From Rusavskia elegans (Eukaryota; Ascomycota; Lecanoromycetes; Teloschistales; Teloschistaceae): a stretch of DNA of 64,000 nt. The position numbers and the translations under genes are program-made. Location of the stretch: the NCBI GenBank assembly GCA_011316305.1, contig SAUG01000042.1:186001-250000 (forward strand), read 5' to 3'. The notes under the pieces were generated by a model. The model saw only the letters and a list, made by a program, of their open reading frames with translations, had not been told where the DNA came from and searched no databases. This document shows positions 61,001-64,000 of this stretch, piece by piece. Each line of letters opens with the position of its first letter. Positions within the stretch are counted from its first letter, which is position 1.

Positions 61001-62076
61001 TATTTTTCGATAATAGCGGTTAGTTATTATACTACTAGTAGTTTACCGTAGATCGTAATACTATTAAACAGGCGATATTCTAGTTTAGAATTAATAGATA
61101 TAATAGAGAAAGTTAATTTAGTAAATTCGATATTTTTAGTTAAATTCGCGTTAAATCTTATTAAATTCTTATCGAGATTAACTTTATTAGCCGGATAGAA
61201 GGTATTTTAATTTATTAAAATATTCAGCGCGCTAACTATATTAGATAACTCTAGATAATATACGGTTCTATTTTATATAACCGCGGTAGCAGCAAGTATC
61301 GCCGTAACTTTAATAGCTTTCTCCTTTACTAATTTTTTAATAGTATATTTAATAGTATTCTATATTAATTCTACCGTAAGCGAAATTAGATTAGAAACGG
61401 CGGTATAGTATCTTTTATATCGATTTTCGATAACTTTTTTAAGCCGAGTTCGTTTAGATAAAACTACCGACGAATAGCTTATATTATAAATATTTAGGAA
61501 GCTAAATAAAGCGTCGACTATATAGGTAAAAGCGCTACCGTTATAATAAAATTTATTTTCGGAGTTTACTTTAATTTAGATTTAAAAAAGAAATTACGAT
61601 TTTCGGAAATATTATTTTGATATTATATTAGGATTCGTATAACTCTATTAGATTTTAAAACAATATTATTTTAAATTCTAATAATACGTCTAAAGTTAAA
61701 TTCTATATATATATAGAAATTAAAGTTAACTTTAAGATTTGTATAACTGCCGATAGTAATTTACTATTTTTAATAATCTAAAATTATTCCATCCGGAATT
61801 AAAATATCTATATCTAATAATAGATTAGTTTATAGATTTTTAACGATATAGATTTCTTTTATAAATTCTATAATAGCTAAATCGCCTTTTAGATAGAAAA
61901 TAAAAATAGCGAATTTATCGATCCGATAGATTTATTCGCTTATACTATAAATAGGAATCTTTTTTAGTAGTTTTTTAATTTCGATATCTTCTAGAATAAA
62001 TTTTCTATCGGCTATTAATATTATATATTCTAAGTTAGTATATACGTCTTTAGTATCGGATATATCCGGACGGAAA

Positions 62077-63095
62077 TATAACGTTCCTATACGTTAAAAG
62101 ACGTTACGTTCAAGTCTAGCTACAGCCGTAGGCGTAGTCCGAACTATTAAATAGTAAAGGAATCCTAGTATAGATTATTATAACTAATTCTATATAGCCG
62201 CGAAATATAATAATAATATTATAAAATATCTTCGTTATATAAATAATTAAAAAGAGAATAGTAAAGACGTATTTAATAATTATATTAATAACTAATAAAA
62301 AAAACTATTTAATAGAAATAAAAAGCGATATATATAATAAAAATAGCCGATAATATCGATAGATAGCTATTTACTAAAAGCTTCTATTATAAGAATCGGC
62401 TATAGGCGGCTATAGACTGCTATAAATAATTAGATATATTTATTTAGCTAATTTTCTAATAGATTTCTATAGAATTATAGATATAATATAGTTTCTTTTA
62501 TATCGTTTTCTATTTAATCTTTCTATATATAGAGTTTTTAAAAGTTAAATCTTCCTTTTTTTTTATTTTTTTTCTTTTAATATTTTTATTATATATTTTT
62601 AAAAAGGTAATTATTTAAAATCTATTTATTAAATTTAGTTAAAAGATATTATTATATTTTTCTTTTATAGCTTTTATATTCGTAATTTTCTAAAAAAAAT
62701 ATAAAGTAGAAATTAGTAGTAATACCTATAGTAAATATATTCGGGTCTAGAAATCGTATAATTTTTTAATTTCTAATACTATTTATAAAATCCGTATAAT
62801 TTTTTATAGTTTTTCTAATACTAATATCTATAGAAAAATATTTTAAAAATAAAAAAAATAAACTTCGGTCTAATATTGTAAATATTTTTAATAAATATAT
62901 AATAAAACGCGTCGTCGTATCGAATTTTTTCTAGATTTTAAAAAGAAAATTTATAAAAAATATTTTATTACTTATTACCGCGCTTTAAATAAATAGGAAA
63001 ATAATTTTATTATTTAAAAATATTATATATTATTTTATTTCAATAAATTTAATAATTCTATTATATTTTACTTTTCTATAGATTTTATACTAACT
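62077..63095 (-). mobile_element. Third copy of the C/D LTR element, truncated
   Basis: A complete LTR (62,077-62,488, 412 bp) in the same orientation as D is followed by about 600 bp of the matching interior. Similarity ends near 63,095, where a family R copy begins. Confidence 0.75.
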
Positions 63096-64000
63096 ATATT
63101 TAGTTAATTCGTTTTGGTTTTGATATTCGGTAAACAAATGGTTCGATAAATAAATCAAGCGTTAATATACCAATATTAAATATACGGTAACAGAATTTAT
63201 ATTCTAATTTAATTAATATAAATAACGGTTCTTTCTATAAAATTTTAATTTAAATTTAGTTAGTAATATATCGTATTCTTCTACCGATAATTTAACGTAG
63301 AAATTTTTATAGATAAATATACCTCGCAGTTATTATTTTTTCTTTTTTTTTCTTTTACCAATAATATAAGTTCTTCGTAAATACTACGATTTACTAAAAC
63401 CTTTTACGTATATATATATTCTCGTAACAGCTATACCGCAGCTAAATCAGACGATAGTACTTTTATCTATAATAACTATATCTACTTTCGAAAACGTCGA
63501 CTATTTTATTATAGCTAGAGCAACCTATTTTAATTTCGATAAAAATTTCCTTTTTACCGCCTTTAAAACGTGCTATCCGATCTTTCTACCGCCTTTTAAT
63601 TTAATCGACCGGGTAAAGCTTCTAGCCGTAGTAGCTAGCGTACTAGCTAGTAACCCTATAGCTAGCGATCGTCTTAAAGCTACGTAGGCTAAAGAGTATT
63701 TTAATAGTTTAGCGGAATATTTAGATACAGATTATATAATAAATTTAGACGAGGCGACGACTATTCGTAATTACTTCGCAGTATAGCAGATAGATATAGC
63801 GGAAATATTAGAAGCTAATAATTATATATAACGTCGAAAAAGAAATATATAGTATTTAATTATAGTAGAAAATTCGTAATCGAATAAAAAAGGAAATAGT
63901 CAAATAGAAGTAATTAACTACGCTGTAAATCTTGCCTGACGAATATATCTTTAGCTGTAAAAATTTCTTTATACGTGAAATATAACAGTCGTTACCGTAT
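63096..64000. mobile_element. Family R repeat, copy 3, inverted, runs off the window
   Basis: The reverse complement of 32,120-33,010 over about 890 bp, beginning ttttggttttgatattcgg. It is less mutated than the other copies (more CA, TG and CG), so it is the best template for identifying the family. One frame near the right end reads RNYFAVQQIDIAEILEANNY before stops, so it may carry the end of a transposase-like gene. Confidence 0.6.

Larger units (their letters stand above)
57700..62071 (-). mobile_element. Ty3/gypsy (chromodomain) retrotransposon relic E, minus strand
   Basis: Read on the minus strand, pol blocks appear in the right order for Ty3/gypsy. The reverse transcriptase lies at about 60,540-60,800 (decayed VVNIRSFNAITETDSY, then YISVVN). 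The integrase C-terminal part is near 58,490-59,000 (TDR*SERIN at about 58,661-58,690, with the stop replacing Gln). After it come a GPFKI-type segment and a chromodomain (FEVERIVNRR) near 58,000-58,080. The order RT, integrase, chromodomain identifies a chromovirus-type element. Frames contain scattered stops but far fewer than A or B, so RIP was milder or more recent. LTR limits are unclear; the right end is close to 62,071, where a C-type LTR begins. Confidence 0.75.
31391..64000. repeat. AT-rich, RIP-mutated repeat isochore
   Basis: From about 31,390 to the end the sequence becomes very AT-rich and remains so. CA and TG dinucleotides are strikingly rare while TA is abundant, and C mostly survives before G. 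This is the signature of repeat-induced point mutation (CpA to TpA), known from Pezizomycotina. No intact gene of more than about 100 codons is present, and essentially all of it can be assigned to repeated, transposon-derived sequence. The block 34-50 kb is the most depleted (nearly pure A/T), whereas 51-62 kb keeps more G+C. The block may be an AT isochore, subtelomeric or pericentromeric; the window does not decide this. Confidence 0.95.

Noticed and set aside
1..64000. tRNA or rRNA genes
   Set aside because: No complete cloverleaf or rRNA core sequence was recognised by eye; only the decayed tRNA-like pieces near 51.6 and 57.35 kb resemble one.

Overview
The window is nuclear DNA of a filamentous ascomycete (Pezizomycotina; Dothideomycetes or Lecanoromycetes are plausible, but the class cannot be fixed from sequence alone). 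Support comes from short introns of about 46-89 bp with GT..AG ends and CTAAC/CTGAC-like branch sites, typical Pezizomycotina genes (SWR1, CPD photolyase, an HMT1-like ABC transporter, a fungal Munc13-like protein), and a large AT-rich block in which CA and TG dinucleotides are almost absent, the footprint of repeat-induced point mutation (RIP).

Layout. Bases 1 to about 31,390 are a normal gene-rich region of mixed base composition: partial HMT1-type ABC transporter (+), CPD photolyase (+), a small hypothetical protein (-), a probably damaged Zn2Cys6 regulator (-), SWR1 (-), complex I subunit NDUFB8 (+), a four-exon Munc13/C2-domain gene (-), an orphan secreted protein (-), a secreted lysozyme-like protein (+), then a catabolic group: zinc alcohol dehydrogenase (+), L-rhamnose dehydrogenase LRA1 (+), L-rhamnono-gamma-lactonase LRA2 (-) and the DHDPS-family aldolase LRA4 (+). 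A two-exon secreted protein (-) is the last gene before the AT-rich block. LRA1, LRA2 and LRA4 are the first, second and fourth enzymes of the non-phosphorylated fungal L-rhamnose pathway; the third (LRA3, L-rhamnonate dehydratase) is not in the window. The neighbouring dehydrogenase could act on the L-lactaldehyde released by LRA4, but that is inference.

Bases 31,390-64,000 are an AT-rich isochore of RIP-mutated transposons with no intact gene. Its history can be read from LTR ends and target-site duplications. A DNA repeat (family R) was interrupted by a Ty3/gypsy element (A, 33,956-50,639, TSD ATAGA), which was interrupted by a relative (B, 38,175-48,058), which was interrupted by a short LTR element (C, 39,696-43,032, TSD ATTTC). 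A second copy of the short element (D, 52,711-56,040, TSD GAAAG) lies in the opposite orientation, and a third starts at 62,077 and is cut off by another family R copy. Between D and that copy lies a less eroded minus-strand gypsy relic (E) with recognisable reverse transcriptase, integrase and chromodomain, the chromodomain segment being tandemly duplicated.

Intron positions were inferred by reading splice signals and checking that reading frame and family motifs continue across each junction. No database search was possible.
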